Shown piece by piece: positions 1 through 7,989 of a stretch of 64,000 nucleotides of DNA (position 1 is the first letter of the stretch; each line of letters begins with the position of its first letter). The stretch is from Microbacterium sp. MYb66. Its GTDB lineage: Bacteria > Actinomycetota > Actinomycetes > Actinomycetales > Microbacteriaceae. The stretch lies in the NCBI RefSeq assembly GCF_002979435.1, contig NZ_PCOV01000002.1, positions 310,001 through 374,000 of the forward strand, in the 5' to 3' direction. A program made the position numbers and the translations under genes. Under the pieces are notes generated by a model that did not search any database, was not told the DNA's origin, and worked only from the letters and a program-made list of their open reading frames with translations.

Positions 1-1087
1 CCCTGACGTGCTCGAGGAAGGCCTCGATGCGGTCTGCATCGGTGACGGCGGCGCGCAGCCGCTGCACATACGATCGCTCGCCGGCCTCGGCGGTGATCTC
101 AGGCTGGTGCTGGACCATGGCGCAGAAGGGGTAGCTCTCGCGCAGGCGGCGCATCGGCTCGGCCTGCGGCACGGAGTCGGTGTAGATCGCGCAGACCCAG
201 TCGCCGGCGTGCTCGGCCACCAGCGCGGTGGACAGGATCTCTTCGAGCGTTCCCGTGAGCGTGACGAGCCTGCGAGGCACCGGCAGCTCGATCCATTCGA
301 CCGAAGCCAGGCCGTCGGCGTCGAGCTCGACGAGCCAGGACCCGCGCGGCTTGTGCTGCTCCCCGAAGCTGTAGTGCAGGGGAGCCCCGGCGTAGCGCAC
401 GCGATCACTGATCTGCTGCCGTCCGTGGATGTGTCCGAGGGCAACATAGTCGGGGCCGTCGAAGACGCTGAGCGGGACGACGTCGAGCCCGCCCTGGCGC
501 ACCTCGCGCTCGAGTCCGACCGTCGCGTCGACGCCGGCGGCGAAACAATGCGCGATCGCCACCGATCGGCCCTCGTGTGCGCCCATGCCGGCGCGGACCA
601 GGTCCATCGCATGAGCCATGGTCTGCGCCTGCGTGCGCAGCTGGCGTCCGGAGCTGTCGCCCTCGGGCCAGTGCTGGCGGACGATCGCCGGCTCGAGGTA
701 GGGGATGCCGAAGAAGTGCACCGGTCCGTCGGCGTCGGCCACCGTCACCGGCACGCCCACGGCGAGGGGATCGGTCAGCACGTGGATGCCCTCGCGCAGC
801 AGCCGGGCCTGGAAGCCGAGCCGTGCGGCGGAATCGTGGTTGCCGCTCGTCACGATGACGCGGGCGCCCGTCTCATGCAGCGCCACCAGCGCGTCGCCGA
901 GCAGCGTGTAGGCGGCAGCGGACGGCGTCGCAGAGTCGAAGACGTCTCCCGCGACGACCACGACGTCGACCGCATTCCGGCGCACCTGCTCCGTGAGCGC
1001 GCCCAGCACCTCGGCCAGGGCGTCCATGGTCGAGTTGCCATGGAACGTCCGGCCGATATGCCAGTCGGAGGTGTGCAGGATTCGCAT
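1..1087 (-). CDS. sbcD: Exonuclease SbcCD subunit D (partial at window edge)
   Basis: Nuclease subunit of the SbcCD (Mre11-Rad50 type) complex that trims DNA ends and cleaves hairpins. The protein begins MRILHTSDWHIGRTFHG and shows the metallophosphoesterase motifs in order: SDWHIG (residues 7-12), AGDVFD (about 46-51), SGNHDS (about 80-85) and GHIHGR further on. These residues bind the two metal ions. The start is the ATG at 1087, directly before the conserved MRILHTSD opening. The reading frame is open to base 1, so the C-terminal end and the expected sbcC partner lie outside the window. Family assignment is secure; only the end is missing. Confidence 0.93.
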   Translation of the reverse strand, partial: MRILHTSDWHIGRTFHGNSTMDALAEVLGALTEQVRRNAVDVVVVAGDVFDSATPSAAAYTLLGDALVALHETGARVIVTSGNHDSAARLGFQARLLREGIHVLTDPLAVGVPVTVADADGPVHFFGIPYLEPAIVRQHWPEGDSSGRQLRTQAQTMAHAMDLVRAGMGAHEGRSVAIAHCFAAGVDATVGLEREVRQGGLDVVPLSVFDGPDYVALGHIHGRQQISDRVRYAGAPLHYSFGEQHKPRGSWLVELDADGLASVEWIELPVPRRLVTLTGTLEEILSTALVAEHAGDWVCAIYTDSVPQAEPMRRLRESYPFCAMVQHQPEITAEAGERSYVQRLRAAVTDADRIEAFLEHVR

Positions 1088-1199
1088 ACTCACACGGTAC
1101 GAACCACCTCCGACATTCCGTCCGAGGCGTGCCGCGGCATCCGTTCCTGGCCCGAGGATCATCGGGGCCGCGCCTCGGAGCGGATGCCGCGGCGTCGTC

Positions 1200-2645
1200 T
1201 CAGTGCGCAGCGACGGTCGGCTCCACCTGCGCCGGCATCAGCTCCTCCTTCGTGCCGCGCACCAGGAGGATCGCGATCAGGGAGGCGGCGACCATGAAGA
1301 TCGCCGCGACGACGAAGGTCCAGCCGTAGGCGTCGGTCAGCTGCGTGGGCGTGACGTCGGTCTGCGCGCGGCCGCCGACGGACGCCGCGTACACGGCGGT
1401 GAACACGGACAGCCCGATCGACCCGCCGATCTGCATGGCGGAGTTCGCCATGGCGGAGGCGACCCCGGCATCGTGCGGGGCGACCCCGGTCAGCGCCAGG
1501 TTCTGGAGAGGGATGAAGATGAACGCCATGCCGACGCCGAGGGCCACGAGCGCCGGGGCGACCTGCAGGAAGTACGAGCCGTCCGGGGTGATGCCCGAGA
1601 GGTAGATCATTCCGCCGGCGGCGAGCAGCGGTCCGACGATGAGCATCGGGCGCGGGCCGATCACGGGCAGCAGCCTGGTCGCGATCGGCGCGATGACCAT
1701 GGTCGCGATCGGCAGCGGCAGGGTGGCGATCCCCGCGTGGAAGGCCCCCATGCCGAGCACGAACTGCAGGTGGAACGTGAGGTACATCGTGGCGCCGATC
1801 ATGATGGCTCCGGCGACGCCCTGGATGAGGAACGCCCCACCCCGGACGCGATCGGCGACGATCCGCAACGGCAGCAGCGGCTGCGCGACCCGGCTCTCGA
1901 TCCAGACGAAGACCGCGAGCAGGACGACGCCGAGCACCACGAATGTGATCGTCAGCGGATCGCCCCATCCGTGCTCGGCCAGGCTGAACCCGTAGACGAG
2001 TGCGCCGAGCCCGAGGGTCACCGTGATGGTCCCCCAGACGTCGTACCGGTTCTCCCCCTCGGCCTTGCTCTCGGCGAGGAAGAGAGCACCTCCGATGAGC
2101 CCGATCGCGACGAAGAAGAGGTTCACGAAGAGACACCAGCGCCAGTCGGCGAACTCGGTGAGCAGGCCCCCGAGGAGGAGCCCCACCGCCGCACCCGTCC
2201 CGGCCACCGTGCCGAACACCGCGAAGGCCGTGTTGCGATCGCGGCCGGACGGGAAGGTCACCGTGAGCAATGCCAGCGCGGCCGGGGCCAGGAGAGCCGC
2301 GAAGACTCCTTGGAGCCCGCGGGCGAGGATGAGCTCCCATCCCTGTTGAGCGAATCCGCCGTAGAGCGATGCCGCACCGAATCCGATCATGCCGATCATG
2401 AAGATGCGTTTGCGTCCGATGTAGTCGGCGAGGCGGCCGCCGAAGAGCAGGAGGGCGCCGAACGCGAGGGCGTAGGCCGTGACGACCCACTGCCGCTGCC
2501 CGTCGGAGAGGCCGAGAGATGCCTGTGCGCGCGGAAGCGCGATGCTCACGATGGTGCCGTCGAGCACGACGACGAGCTGGGTGAGGGAGATGACGATGAG
2601 TGCCCACCACCGGGAACGTGGATGGGCGCGCAGGGACGAAGACAT
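1200..2645 (-). CDS. DHA2-family MFS drug efflux transporter
   Basis: A 481-residue proton-driven multidrug exporter of the EmrB/QacA (DHA2) type in the cytoplasmic membrane. It has about 14 hydrophobic segments, an early WWALIVISLTQLVVVLDGTI segment with the acidic residue typical of TM1, and the loop motif RLADYIGRKRIFMIG after TM2. The ATG start at 2645 follows a GGAGG ribosome site 8 nt upstream. That site lies inside a perfect inverted repeat (see 2650..2684), so translation or transcription is probably controlled in the leader. No regulator gene is adjacent. The substrate cannot be read from sequence; antibiotic or biocide export is the family expectation. Confidence 0.9.
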   Translation of the reverse strand: MSSSLRAHPRSRWWALIVISLTQLVVVLDGTIVSIALPRAQASLGLSDGQRQWVVTAYALAFGALLLFGGRLADYIGRKRIFMIGMIGFGAASLYGGFAQQGWELILARGLQGVFAALLAPAALALLTVTFPSGRDRNTAFAVFGTVAGTGAAVGLLLGGLLTEFADWRWCLFVNLFFVAIGLIGGALFLAESKAEGENRYDVWGTITVTLGLGALVYGFSLAEHGWGDPLTITFVVLGVVLLAVFVWIESRVAQPLLPLRIVADRVRGGAFLIQGVAGAIMIGATMYLTFHLQFVLGMGAFHAGIATLPLPIATMVIAPIATRLLPVIGPRPMLIVGPLLAAGGMIYLSGITPDGSYFLQVAPALVALGVGMAFIFIPLQNLALTGVAPHDAGVASAMANSAMQIGGSIGLSVFTAVYAASVGGRAQTDVTPTQLTDAYGWTFVVAAIFMVAASLIAILLVRGTKEELMPAQVEPTVAAH

Positions 2646-2649
2646 GGAA

Positions 2650-2741
2650 AAACCTCCGGTGTCTGATGAGGATGCCGGAGGTTTCGAGCCTCGGATCAGC
2701 CCGCCTCTCGGCGCCTGACCACCTCAGCCGACGGGGCTGAG
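2650..2741 (-). promoter_or_regulatory. Structured leader of the DHA2 efflux gene (candidate attenuator)
   Basis: Reading the minus strand, there is first a CTCAGCC-N5-GGCTGAG hairpin (2723-2741). A possible 8-codon ORF starting GTG follows (2696-2722, M/VVRRREAG). Last comes AAACCTCCGG-N15-CCGGAGGTTT (2650-2659 with 2675-2684), followed by more T and the ATG. The final hairpin both resembles an intrinsic terminator and buries the GGAGG ribosome site of the efflux gene. This is seen directly in sequence. That it works as a ribosome-dependent attenuator, as in drug-inducible efflux and erm leaders, is inference. The short ORF is the weakest part because its own ribosome site is poor. Confidence 0.55.
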
Positions 2742-2745
2742 CAGA

Positions 2746-2955
2746 ACTACATTCTATCGCATGATGTTCGAGGAGGAAGCGGAAGGTCCCCTGACCCACC
2801 CTCGTCGCGACGATCGGCACGCGGTGATGCGAGATGCATCGTGCACCTTCACCTGTGCGGCGTGCGGGGCTGCGCGATGCGAGATCAGGGCTGCCCTCCG
2901 CCCGACAGGTGCCGGCTTGCCCCGCCGGCTGAGGGTTGTGCCCGCCTCGTCGTGA
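2746..2955. other. Intergenic stretch without recognisable gene
   Basis: Between the efflux leader and the DIP1984-type gene I find no ORF with convincing codon structure. The minus strand carries TAGAAT (about 2750-2756), a possible -10 for the efflux leader, but no good -35. The ORFs crossing this region are shadows without family likeness. Confidence 0.3.
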
Positions 2956-3438
2956 CTACCGACTTCCGCTCTCCTCCTCGAGGTCGTTCGACCAGTTCGC
3001 CTGCTGGATCCGGTTGTCGAGCTCCCGCAGCTCCTGCGCGACGGTGTCGGCCCCCGATCGCAGCTGCGCGACCGGAAGCGCCGAGACCTGCCGCAGCTCC
3101 GACCGCATCTGGCGTAGGTACTGGTCGTTCGATCCGGATGCCGCCGCAGCCGCATCCGTCAACACAGAGTGGCGTAGACGCAGCACGTCACGGGCGGCGA
3201 GCGCATCCGTCATCGTGCCGTCCGCGCCGAGATCGAGCCGCGCGTTGGTCGCGTTGATGCGTCGGATCAGGTCGCGCAGCTGCGTCAGCGCGGCGTCCGC
3301 TTCGACGATGAGCGCCGCGGCGTCCTCGGCCGGCTCCTCACCCTCCTGGTAGCGGGCGTTCGCGACGATGCGGGCGCGCAGCTGCTCGATGCGGCGCTGC
3401 AGATCGGCGCGTGCGGTGAGGGCCTCGGCGAGTTTCAT
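2956..3438 (-). CDS. DIP1984-family protein
   Basis: A 160-residue cytosolic helical protein beginning MKLAEALTARADLQRRIEQL and rich in Arg, Ala and Glu, with the repeated heptad pattern expected of a coiled coil. The opening MKLAEAL.RAD.Q.R...L..R and the central RINATN segment (about 62-67) match the DIP1984 family, small proteins of unknown function (some named septicolysin-like) found in actinobacteria and firmicutes. The ATG start is at 3438. It stands alone: the flanking genes are not obviously related and no partner suggests a role. The family call is by pattern recognition; no biochemical function is assigned. Confidence 0.75.
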   Translation of the reverse strand: MKLAEALTARADLQRRIEQLRARIVANARYQEGEEPAEDAAALIVEADAALTQLRDLIRRINATNARLDLGADGTMTDALAARDVLRLRHSVLTDAAAAASGSNDQYLRQMRSELRQVSALPVAQLRSGADTVAQELRELDNRIQQANWSNDLEEESGSR

Positions 3439-3490
3439 GGCCTCATCCTCGCAGCAGGTGCCCGTAACACGGCGTCACACAGCGGGCGAG

Positions 3491-3799
3491 TCAGCGCGAG
3501 CGCAGCAGCGGAGCGTGCTCGGGGTGCGCGGAGAACCAGTCTGCGACGTACCAGCAGACGGCGTCGACCTTGCGGTCTCCGCGCTCCTCGATATCGGCCA
3601 CCGCCCCCTCGACGACCTTCCCGGCGTAGCCGTTGCCGCGGAAAGTCGGGACGGTGAAAGCTCTGGTGAGAGCGATCGTGTGACCATCGTCGCGATAGTC
3701 GAGCACGCTCACGAGCTTGCCGTCGCGCATGAGCGTGTAGCGCGACGCATCCTTCTCATCGGTCAGGAGGAAACCGCCGACAGTGTGCGAGATCGTCAT
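3491..3799 (-). CDS. GNAT-type N-acetyltransferase (YjdJ-like, short)
   Basis: A 102-residue protein beginning MTISHTVGGFLL. It contains the acetyl-CoA loop of the short GCN5-related family: VPTFRGNGYAGKVVEGAV corresponds to P-x-x-R-G-x-G-x-A. The conserved W in VCWYVADWF and the HPEH near the C terminus also fit this group (PF14542 type), whose substrate is usually unknown. An upstream in-frame ATG at 3844 would add 15 residues of low-complexity sequence, so the ATG at 3799 is preferred. No clear ribosome site precedes either start. The gene diverges from the leaderless small ORF at 3874. Confidence 0.8.
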   Translation of the reverse strand: MTISHTVGGFLLTDEKDASRYTLMRDGKLVSVLDYRDDGHTIALTRAFTVPTFRGNGYAGKVVEGAVADIEERGDRKVDAVCWYVADWFSAHPEHAPLLRSR

Positions 3800-3837
3800 T
3801 CGAGCTACGTTACGCCCGCTGCGAGCGCCCGGGCGTT

Positions 3838-3867
3838 TTGACATGAGGGGTCACGATCGGACATAAT
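3838..3867 (+). promoter_or_regulatory. Near-consensus promoter for leaderless small ORF
   Basis: TTGACA (3838-3843), an 18-bp spacer and CATAAT (3862-3867). The -10 ends exactly 6 nt before an ATG at 3874, the spacing expected when transcription starts at the start codon. This is one of the best matches to the sigma-70-type consensus in the window. Confidence 0.7.
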
Positions 3868-3873
3868 CCCCCC

Positions 3874-3975
3874 ATGACCACCAACGCAAGCCCTTTGTCC
3901 GCCCAGGAGGCGAACAGGACTGCCGGGATGATGATGCCCGGTCGCGTTGGCATGTGTTGCCGAATGTGTCGCTGA
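3874..3975 (+). CDS. Leaderless 33-residue peptide ending CCRMCR (candidate cysteine-sensing leader)
   Basis: The ORF begins MTTNASPLSAQE and ends GMCCRMCR before TGA, with three cysteines in its last six residues. There is no ribosome site; the consensus promoter predicts that transcription starts at the ATG. Downstream, 3993-4025 can fold into two mutually exclusive hairpins, followed by the winged-helix gene at 4132. Leaderless ORFs with clustered Cys codons that sense cysteine supply are known in mycobacteria. By analogy this one may gate the downstream gene, but no sulfur gene is present, so the signal is inferred. I do not recognise the peptide itself. Confidence 0.5.
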   Translation: MTTNASPLSAQEANRTAGMMMPGRVGMCCRMCR

Positions 3976-3992
3976 ACGAACAGCCACCCCGC

Positions 3993-4110
3993 CTGACCTG
4001 AACTCCTCGCCATCTGCGAGGTCAGTGTCACCGAGCATCCACCCTTTGCTCGCTTCCCGGCTCCGCCGGTCATTCATGCAACGCATCAGAGCCCCGCTCG
4101 ATTCGGGCTC
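3993..4110 (+). promoter_or_regulatory. Alternative hairpins between small ORF and winged-helix gene
   Basis: CTGACCT (3993-3999) pairs with AGGTCAG (4019-4025), and CCTCGC (4005-4010) pairs with GCGAGG (4016-4021). The two stems share AGG and cannot coexist. A further hairpin GAGCCC-N10-GGGCTC (4089-4094 with 4105-4110) sits 21 nt before the start codon of the winged-helix gene. This layout fits an attenuator. No U-tract follows, so control of translation is as likely as termination. Confidence 0.4.
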
Positions 4111-4131
4111 ACGTCCTGAGGACTCATCATC

Positions 4132-4839
4132 ATGTCGAACACCGTACTTCTCGAGCGTCCCGCCACCACCGCCGCGATCCGCACCCAGCCCGACGCCGCC
4201 GCTCCGCTGGCCACCGCCGGAGCCGACCTCCCCGCCGTCCGCTCGCCGCGCGGCTTCGCCCTCTACGTCGGTCTGGACGAGATCAAGGCCGCCGAAGCCG
4301 GCGTCAGCCTCCCCCTCCTCGTCGACGCACTGCGTCGCACCCTCGCCGAGCTCGCGCCGGGTGCCGAGACCCACGCCACCGTCGCCCTCGCACCGCACGG
4401 CTCCGGAGGACGCGACCTCGACGTCGTCCGCCTCGCCCTGCAGGAGCCGGGCGCGATCGCCCGCACCAAGGCCGCGGCCGAGGAGGACACCACGGAGGAG
4501 GAGAGCGGCGTCACCGTCGACATCTCCCGCAAGCGCGTCCTGATCGACGGAGAGTCCGCCGCCTTCACGTACAAGGAGTTCGAGCTGCTGCAGTACCTCG
4601 TCCTTCGCGAGGGTCGCACGATCGAGCGCAGCGAACTGGTCTCCGCTCTCTGGCAGGCACAGGACGACGAGACCCCCGGCGAGCGCACCATCGACGTCCA
4701 CGTGCGCCGTCTGCGCGCGAAGCTCGGCCGCTACGAGGACATCGTCCGCACGGTGCGCGGCATCGGCTACCGTTTCGACCGGCACGCCGACGTCGTCATC
4801 CGTTACGGCCACGGCACCCCCTCGCCCGACCGCTTCTGA
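4132..4839 (+). CDS. OmpR-type winged-helix DNA-binding protein lacking a receiver domain
   Basis: A 235-residue probable transcription regulator. The C-terminal domain (about 120-225) is a typical OmpR/PhoB DNA-binding fold: FTYKEFELLQYLVLREGR, then ELVSALW, then RTIDVHVRRLRAKLG (recognition helix) and VRTVRGIGYRF (wing). The N-terminal 120 residues are Ala/Pro-rich and lack the phospho-acceptor pattern of a response regulator. The protein is therefore probably controlled by expression level or another ligand rather than by a kinase. A GAGGA ribosome site lies 9-10 nt before the ATG. The upstream leader contains a short Cys-ending ORF and alternative hairpins. No histidine kinase is adjacent; targets are unknown. 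Confidence 0.85.
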   Translation: MSNTVLLERPATTAAIRTQPDAAAPLATAGADLPAVRSPRGFALYVGLDEIKAAEAGVSLPLLVDALRRTLAELAPGAETHATVALAPHGSGGRDLDVVRLALQEPGAIARTKAAAEEDTTEEESGVTVDISRKRVLIDGESAAFTYKEFELLQYLVLREGRTIERSELVSALWQAQDDETPGERTIDVHVRRLRAKLGRYEDIVRTVRGIGYRFDRHADVVIRYGHGTPSPDRF

Positions 4840-5002
4840 GTCCGGGCCACGCGCGCGTGGTTCACGATCCAGGAGCATCGCGCCCGCAGCAGCTCCTCCC
4901 CCGGCTGTGCGCCGCCCCGCGCGCAGGGTTCCTGAGGGTGTGAGCACTGCGCGGACATCGACCGGTCGACCCGGTGTCAGGGCCGGCGCGTAGGGTGGGC
5001 GC

Positions 5003-5962
5003 ATGACCCTGACAGCGGACTCCGCACCGGCTGACGCCGCTCGCGCGGACCTCGCTCGGGAGACCGTCTATCGTCCGCCGCACGACCTCGACCTCCACCG
5101 CACCGTCGGCATGCTCCGCCGCGGCCGCAACGACCCGACCATGGTCATCGACAGCCCCGTGCTCTGGCGTGCGATGCGAACTCCCCATGGGCCGACCAGC
5201 CTCGCGCTGCGGATGATCGGCCAGGAGGTGCACGCGACCGCGTGGGGGCCGGGCGCCGATGCCGCGCTCGCCCTCGTGCCCGCACTCTGCGGCGCGCACG
5301 ACGACGCCGGGGACTTCGACGCGTCGCTTCATCCGCTCGTCGCCGAGTCGGCGCGCCGCAATCCCGGCCTGCGCCTGACGCGCACCGACGAGGTGTTCGA
5401 CGCGCTCGCGTGCGCGATCATCGAGCAGAAGGTCACCGGCATGCAGGCCTTCGGCGCCTGGCGGTGGCTGGTATCCCGCTACGGCGAGCGAGCACCCGGC
5501 CCGACGCCGCGCCCGATGTTCGCAGCGCCCTCCCCCGAAGAGTGGTTCCGCATCCCGTCGTGGGCCTGGCACCGTGCCGGGGTGGAGCCGCCGCAGTCCC
5601 GCACCATCGTGCGCGCCGCGGCACGCGGCGATCGCGTCGCACGCGCCGTGCGGGACGCCGCCGACGGGGCCGGCCGCGACCGTGTGCTCACCAGCCTTCC
5701 CGGCGTGGGGGTCTGGACCTCGGCTGAGACCCGCATCCGCTCGCTCGGCGATCCGGATGCCGTCAGCGTCGGCGACTACCACCTCGCGCACGAGGTCGGT
5801 TTCGCCCTCACGGGAAAGCGCACGGACGACGACGGGATGGTCGAGCTCCTCGCCCCGTGGACCGGTCAGCGGCAGCGCGTCATCCGTCTCCTCTTCGCCA
5901 GCGGTGTGCACGAGCCGCGCCGGGGTCCTCGTCTCGCGCCGGAAGACCATCGCCACCGCTGA
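5003..5962 (+). CDS. AlkA-like DNA-3-methyladenine glycosylase (HhH-GPD)
   Basis: A 319-residue base-excision-repair glycosylase removing alkylated purines. The helix-hairpin-helix is visible as LTSLPGVGVWTSAETRI (about 229-245), followed by the catalytic-aspartate segment AVSVGDYHLAHEVG (about 253-266), where the Asp of GDYHL fits the GPD position. The earlier ACAIIEQKVTGMQAFGAW (about 136-153) corresponds to the conserved E-Q-K-V segment of the AlkA/MAG fold. A TAGGGT -10 ends 6 nt before the ATG, suggesting a leaderless mRNA. It has no dedicated operon partner; a second alkylation-repair gene (ogt) lies at 27.8 kb. Confidence 0.88.
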   Translation: MTLTADSAPADAARADLARETVYRPPHDLDLHRTVGMLRRGRNDPTMVIDSPVLWRAMRTPHGPTSLALRMIGQEVHATAWGPGADAALALVPALCGAHDDAGDFDASLHPLVAESARRNPGLRLTRTDEVFDALACAIIEQKVTGMQAFGAWRWLVSRYGERAPGPTPRPMFAAPSPEEWFRIPSWAWHRAGVEPPQSRTIVRAAARGDRVARAVRDAADGAGRDRVLTSLPGVGVWTSAETRIRSLGDPDAVSVGDYHLAHEVGFALTGKRTDDDGMVELLAPWTGQRQRVIRLLFASGVHEPRRGPRLAPEDHRHR

Positions 5963-5984
5963 CGCCGCGGCCTAAGCTGGGGCC

Positions 5985-6182
5985 ATGTCCCGTACCGCGC
6001 TGCGCATCTCCGTCACCGTCGGCCTGCTGATCGTCGGCGTCGTGGTCGGGCTGATCTTCCAGAACGTCTGGCTGGGCGTGCTGCTCGCAGCGATCGTGTG
6101 GCTCGGCTGGTTCCTCGGCTACGAGTCCCGCCGCGGGAACAACGCAGGCGTCAACGACGAGGATCACGGCATCGAGCTCTGA
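5985..6182 (+). CDS. Small two-helix membrane protein, unknown function
   Basis: A 65-residue protein with two hydrophobic segments (about 8-26 and 28-46, the second ending WLGWFLGYESRRG) and a charged, hydrophilic C-terminal tail ending EDHGIEL. The -10-like TAAGCT ends exactly 6 nt before the ATG, so it is probably read from a leaderless transcript separate from the glycosylase upstream. The positive ESRR after the second helix would leave the tail in the cytoplasm. I do not recognise a named family; similar tiny membrane proteins are common in Microbacteriaceae. It converges on the siderophore-transport operon. Confidence 0.7.
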   Translation: MSRTALRISVTVGLLIVGVVVGLIFQNVWLGVLLAAIVWLGWFLGYESRRGNNAGVNDEDHGIEL

Positions 6183-6193
6183 CAGCCGGCGCC

Positions 6194-6949
6194 TCAGTAG
6201 TAGACCGCGAGCGGGCCGGAGGGCCCCTCGATCACGCGGACAGGGGTGTCGAACACCCGCGTGAGCACGTCGTCGGTCATGATCTCGGTCGGCGGGCCGA
6301 ACTCCACGACCGCGCCGTCCTTCATGGCGCAGATGTGGTCGGCGTAATGGCCGGCGAAATTGATGTCGTGCAGCACGATGACGATCGTGCGCCCGAGCTC
6401 GTCCGCCGCCCGCCGCAGGTGCTTCATCATCTGCACGGCGTGCCGCAGGTCGAGGTTGTTCAGCGGCTCGTCGAGCAGCACGAACTCGGTGTCCTGTGCC
6501 AGGACCATCGCGACGTACGCGCGTTGACGCTGTCCGCCGGAGAGCTCGTCGAGGTAGCGACTCTCCAAGGCGCCGAGGTCGAGGAAGTCGATCGCGCGGC
6601 TGATGATCTCCTCGTCGGCCCTGTTCAGGCGCCCCTTCGAATGCGGGAAGCGTCCGAAGCCGACGAGTTGGCGCACGGTGAGCCGAGTGACGAAATGGTT
6701 CTCCTGCCGCAGGATCGACACGACCTTCGCGAGGTCCTTCGACCTGGTCGATGCCACGTCGAGGCCGGCGATCTCGATCGCACCGGCATCCATCCCGCTC
6801 AGGCGCCCGATCATGGTGAGCAGCGTGGACTTGCCCGCGCCGTTCGGTCCGATCAGCGCCGTGATGCCGCCGGCGGGGATCTCGAGGTCGACGGGGCCGA
6901 TCGCGACCTCGCTGCTGTAGTCCCGGCGGACGCCGTCGAGTGCGATCAC
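6194..6949 (-). CDS. Iron-siderophore ABC transporter ATP-binding protein
   Basis: The 251-residue ATPase of a ferric-siderophore importer. Walker A is GPNGAGKSTLL, the Q-loop region is ILRQENHF, the signature is LSGGQRQRAYVAMVLAQ and Walker B is FVLLDEPLNNLD, followed by the switch histidine in IVIVLHDINFA. The start is the GTG at 6949 (VIALDGVRRDY), overlapping the TGA of the upstream permease by 4 bp (GTGA). The much longer open frame upstream of this GTG reads through the permease in another phase and is not coding. It is the last gene of the four-gene operon and is expected to be induced by iron starvation with it. Confidence 0.95.
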   Translation of the reverse strand: MIALDGVRRDYSSEVAIGPVDLEIPAGGITALIGPNGAGKSTLLTMIGRLSGMDAGAIEIAGLDVASTRSKDLAKVVSILRQENHFVTRLTVRQLVGFGRFPHSKGRLNRADEEIISRAIDFLDLGALESRYLDELSGGQRQRAYVAMVLAQDTEFVLLDEPLNNLDLRHAVQMMKHLRRAADELGRTIVIVLHDINFAGHYADHICAMKDGAVVEFGPPTEIMTDDVLTRVFDTPVRVIEGPSGPLAVYY

Positions 6950-7989
6950 AGCCTGCCCTTTCTGAGGATGACGATGAGGAACACGGTGCCGCCGACCAGC
7001 TCGATCAGGATCGATACCATCCCCTGCGCGTAGAAGATGTTCTTCATCACGAAGGAGGCTCCCGCGAGGATCGTGAAGGCCGTGAGCACCGCGACGGGGA
7101 AGATCAGCCGATGGTCGTGGGTGTCGGCGAACTGGTACGCGAGGGTCGCCACGAGGAAGCCGAGGAACGTCATCGGCCCGACCAGCGCGGTCGACGTCGC
7201 CATCAGCACCGCGACGAGGAACAGCACGATGAACAGCTCCCGGCGGTGGTCCAGGCCCAGCGAGCGGGCCGCATCCGGTCCGAGGGCCATCAGGTCGAGC
7301 CGGCGCGAGCGTACCCACAACAGGGCGGATGCCGCCACCACGAGCGGGATCGCCAGCGGAAGGTAGGAGGCGTCCGCATTCGACACGTTGCCGAACAGGC
7401 GCGCGGCGAGCACGTCGAACTCGCTGGGGGTCAGCAGGCGCTGCATGAAGGTCGCGATCGCGCCGAGGCCGCCCCCGATCACGATGCCGACCAGGAGCAT
7501 GATCTGCAGGTTGCCGTACCGTCCCGAGAGCAGCCATCCGTACAGCGCTACGGCGAGCCCCACCATGATCGCCACCTGGATCGCGAACTGCCCGATGCCC
7601 TGGATCGCCACGAGTCCGGCCACCCCGAACAAGTAGACGGTCGAGGTCTGCACGACGCGGTACAGGGACTCGAAGCCCATGATCGACGGTGTGATGATGC
7701 GGTTGTTGGTGACGGTCTGAAAGCTCACCGTCGCGATCGCCTGGGCGACCGCGACGAGCGCCATCACGGTGACGTCGGTGGCGCGGTGCTGCGCGATGCG
7801 CCAGAACCCGGTCGACCCGACGGGCATCGGGTTGCCCCAGGCGAGCAACCCGAAACCCGAGCCGACGGTGAGAGCGAGCAGGATGCCGAGCACGATCAGA
7901 TAGCGCCTGCGCGCACGCGGGGTCGTGAACGAGCCGGTCGATCGAACCGCGACTCCCGCCGTCGCGTCGCTCGCCACGCCGCTAGCCAC
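6946..7989 (-). CDS. Iron-siderophore ABC transporter permease (FecCD family), second subunit
   Basis: A 347-residue FecCD-type permease forming half of the membrane channel with its neighbour. It has many hydrophobic helices, the GFESLYRVVQT and GRYGNLQIMLLVGIVIGGGL regions of this family, and the ATPase-contact segment GPDAARSLGLDHRR. The chosen start is the GTG at 7989 (VASGVASDAT), which overlaps the preceding permease by 8 bp. Upstream starts would run deep into that gene. The long cytoplasmic N-terminus before the first helix (about 28 residues) is Ala/Thr/Arg-rich. Translational coupling along the operon is suggested by overlaps at both ends. Confidence 0.92.
   Translation of the reverse strand: MASGVASDATAGVAVRSTGSFTTPRARRRYLIVLGILLALTVGSGFGLLAWGNPMPVGSTGFWRIAQHRATDVTVMALVAVAQAIATVSFQTVTNNRIITPSIMGFESLYRVVQTSTVYLFGVAGLVAIQGIGQFAIQVAIMVGLAVALYGWLLSGRYGNLQIMLLVGIVIGGGLGAIATFMQRLLTPSEFDVLAARLFGNVSNADASYLPLAIPLVVAASALLWVRSRRLDLMALGPDAARSLGLDHRRELFIVLFLVAVLMATSTALVGPMTFLGFLVATLAYQFADTHDHRLIFPVAVLTAFTILAGASFVMKNIFYAQGMVSILIELVGGTVFLIVILRKGRL

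Noticed and set aside
993..2666. Long plus-strand ORF antisense to the MFS efflux gene
   Set aside because: It has no family motifs, and its composition (many Arg, Asp, Gly, His) is that of an antisense shadow of high-GC coding sequence.
6950..7537. N-terminal extension of the siderophore ATPase frame
   Set aside because: It overlaps the permease out of phase; the GTG at 6949 with GTGA overlap gives a normal-length ATPase.
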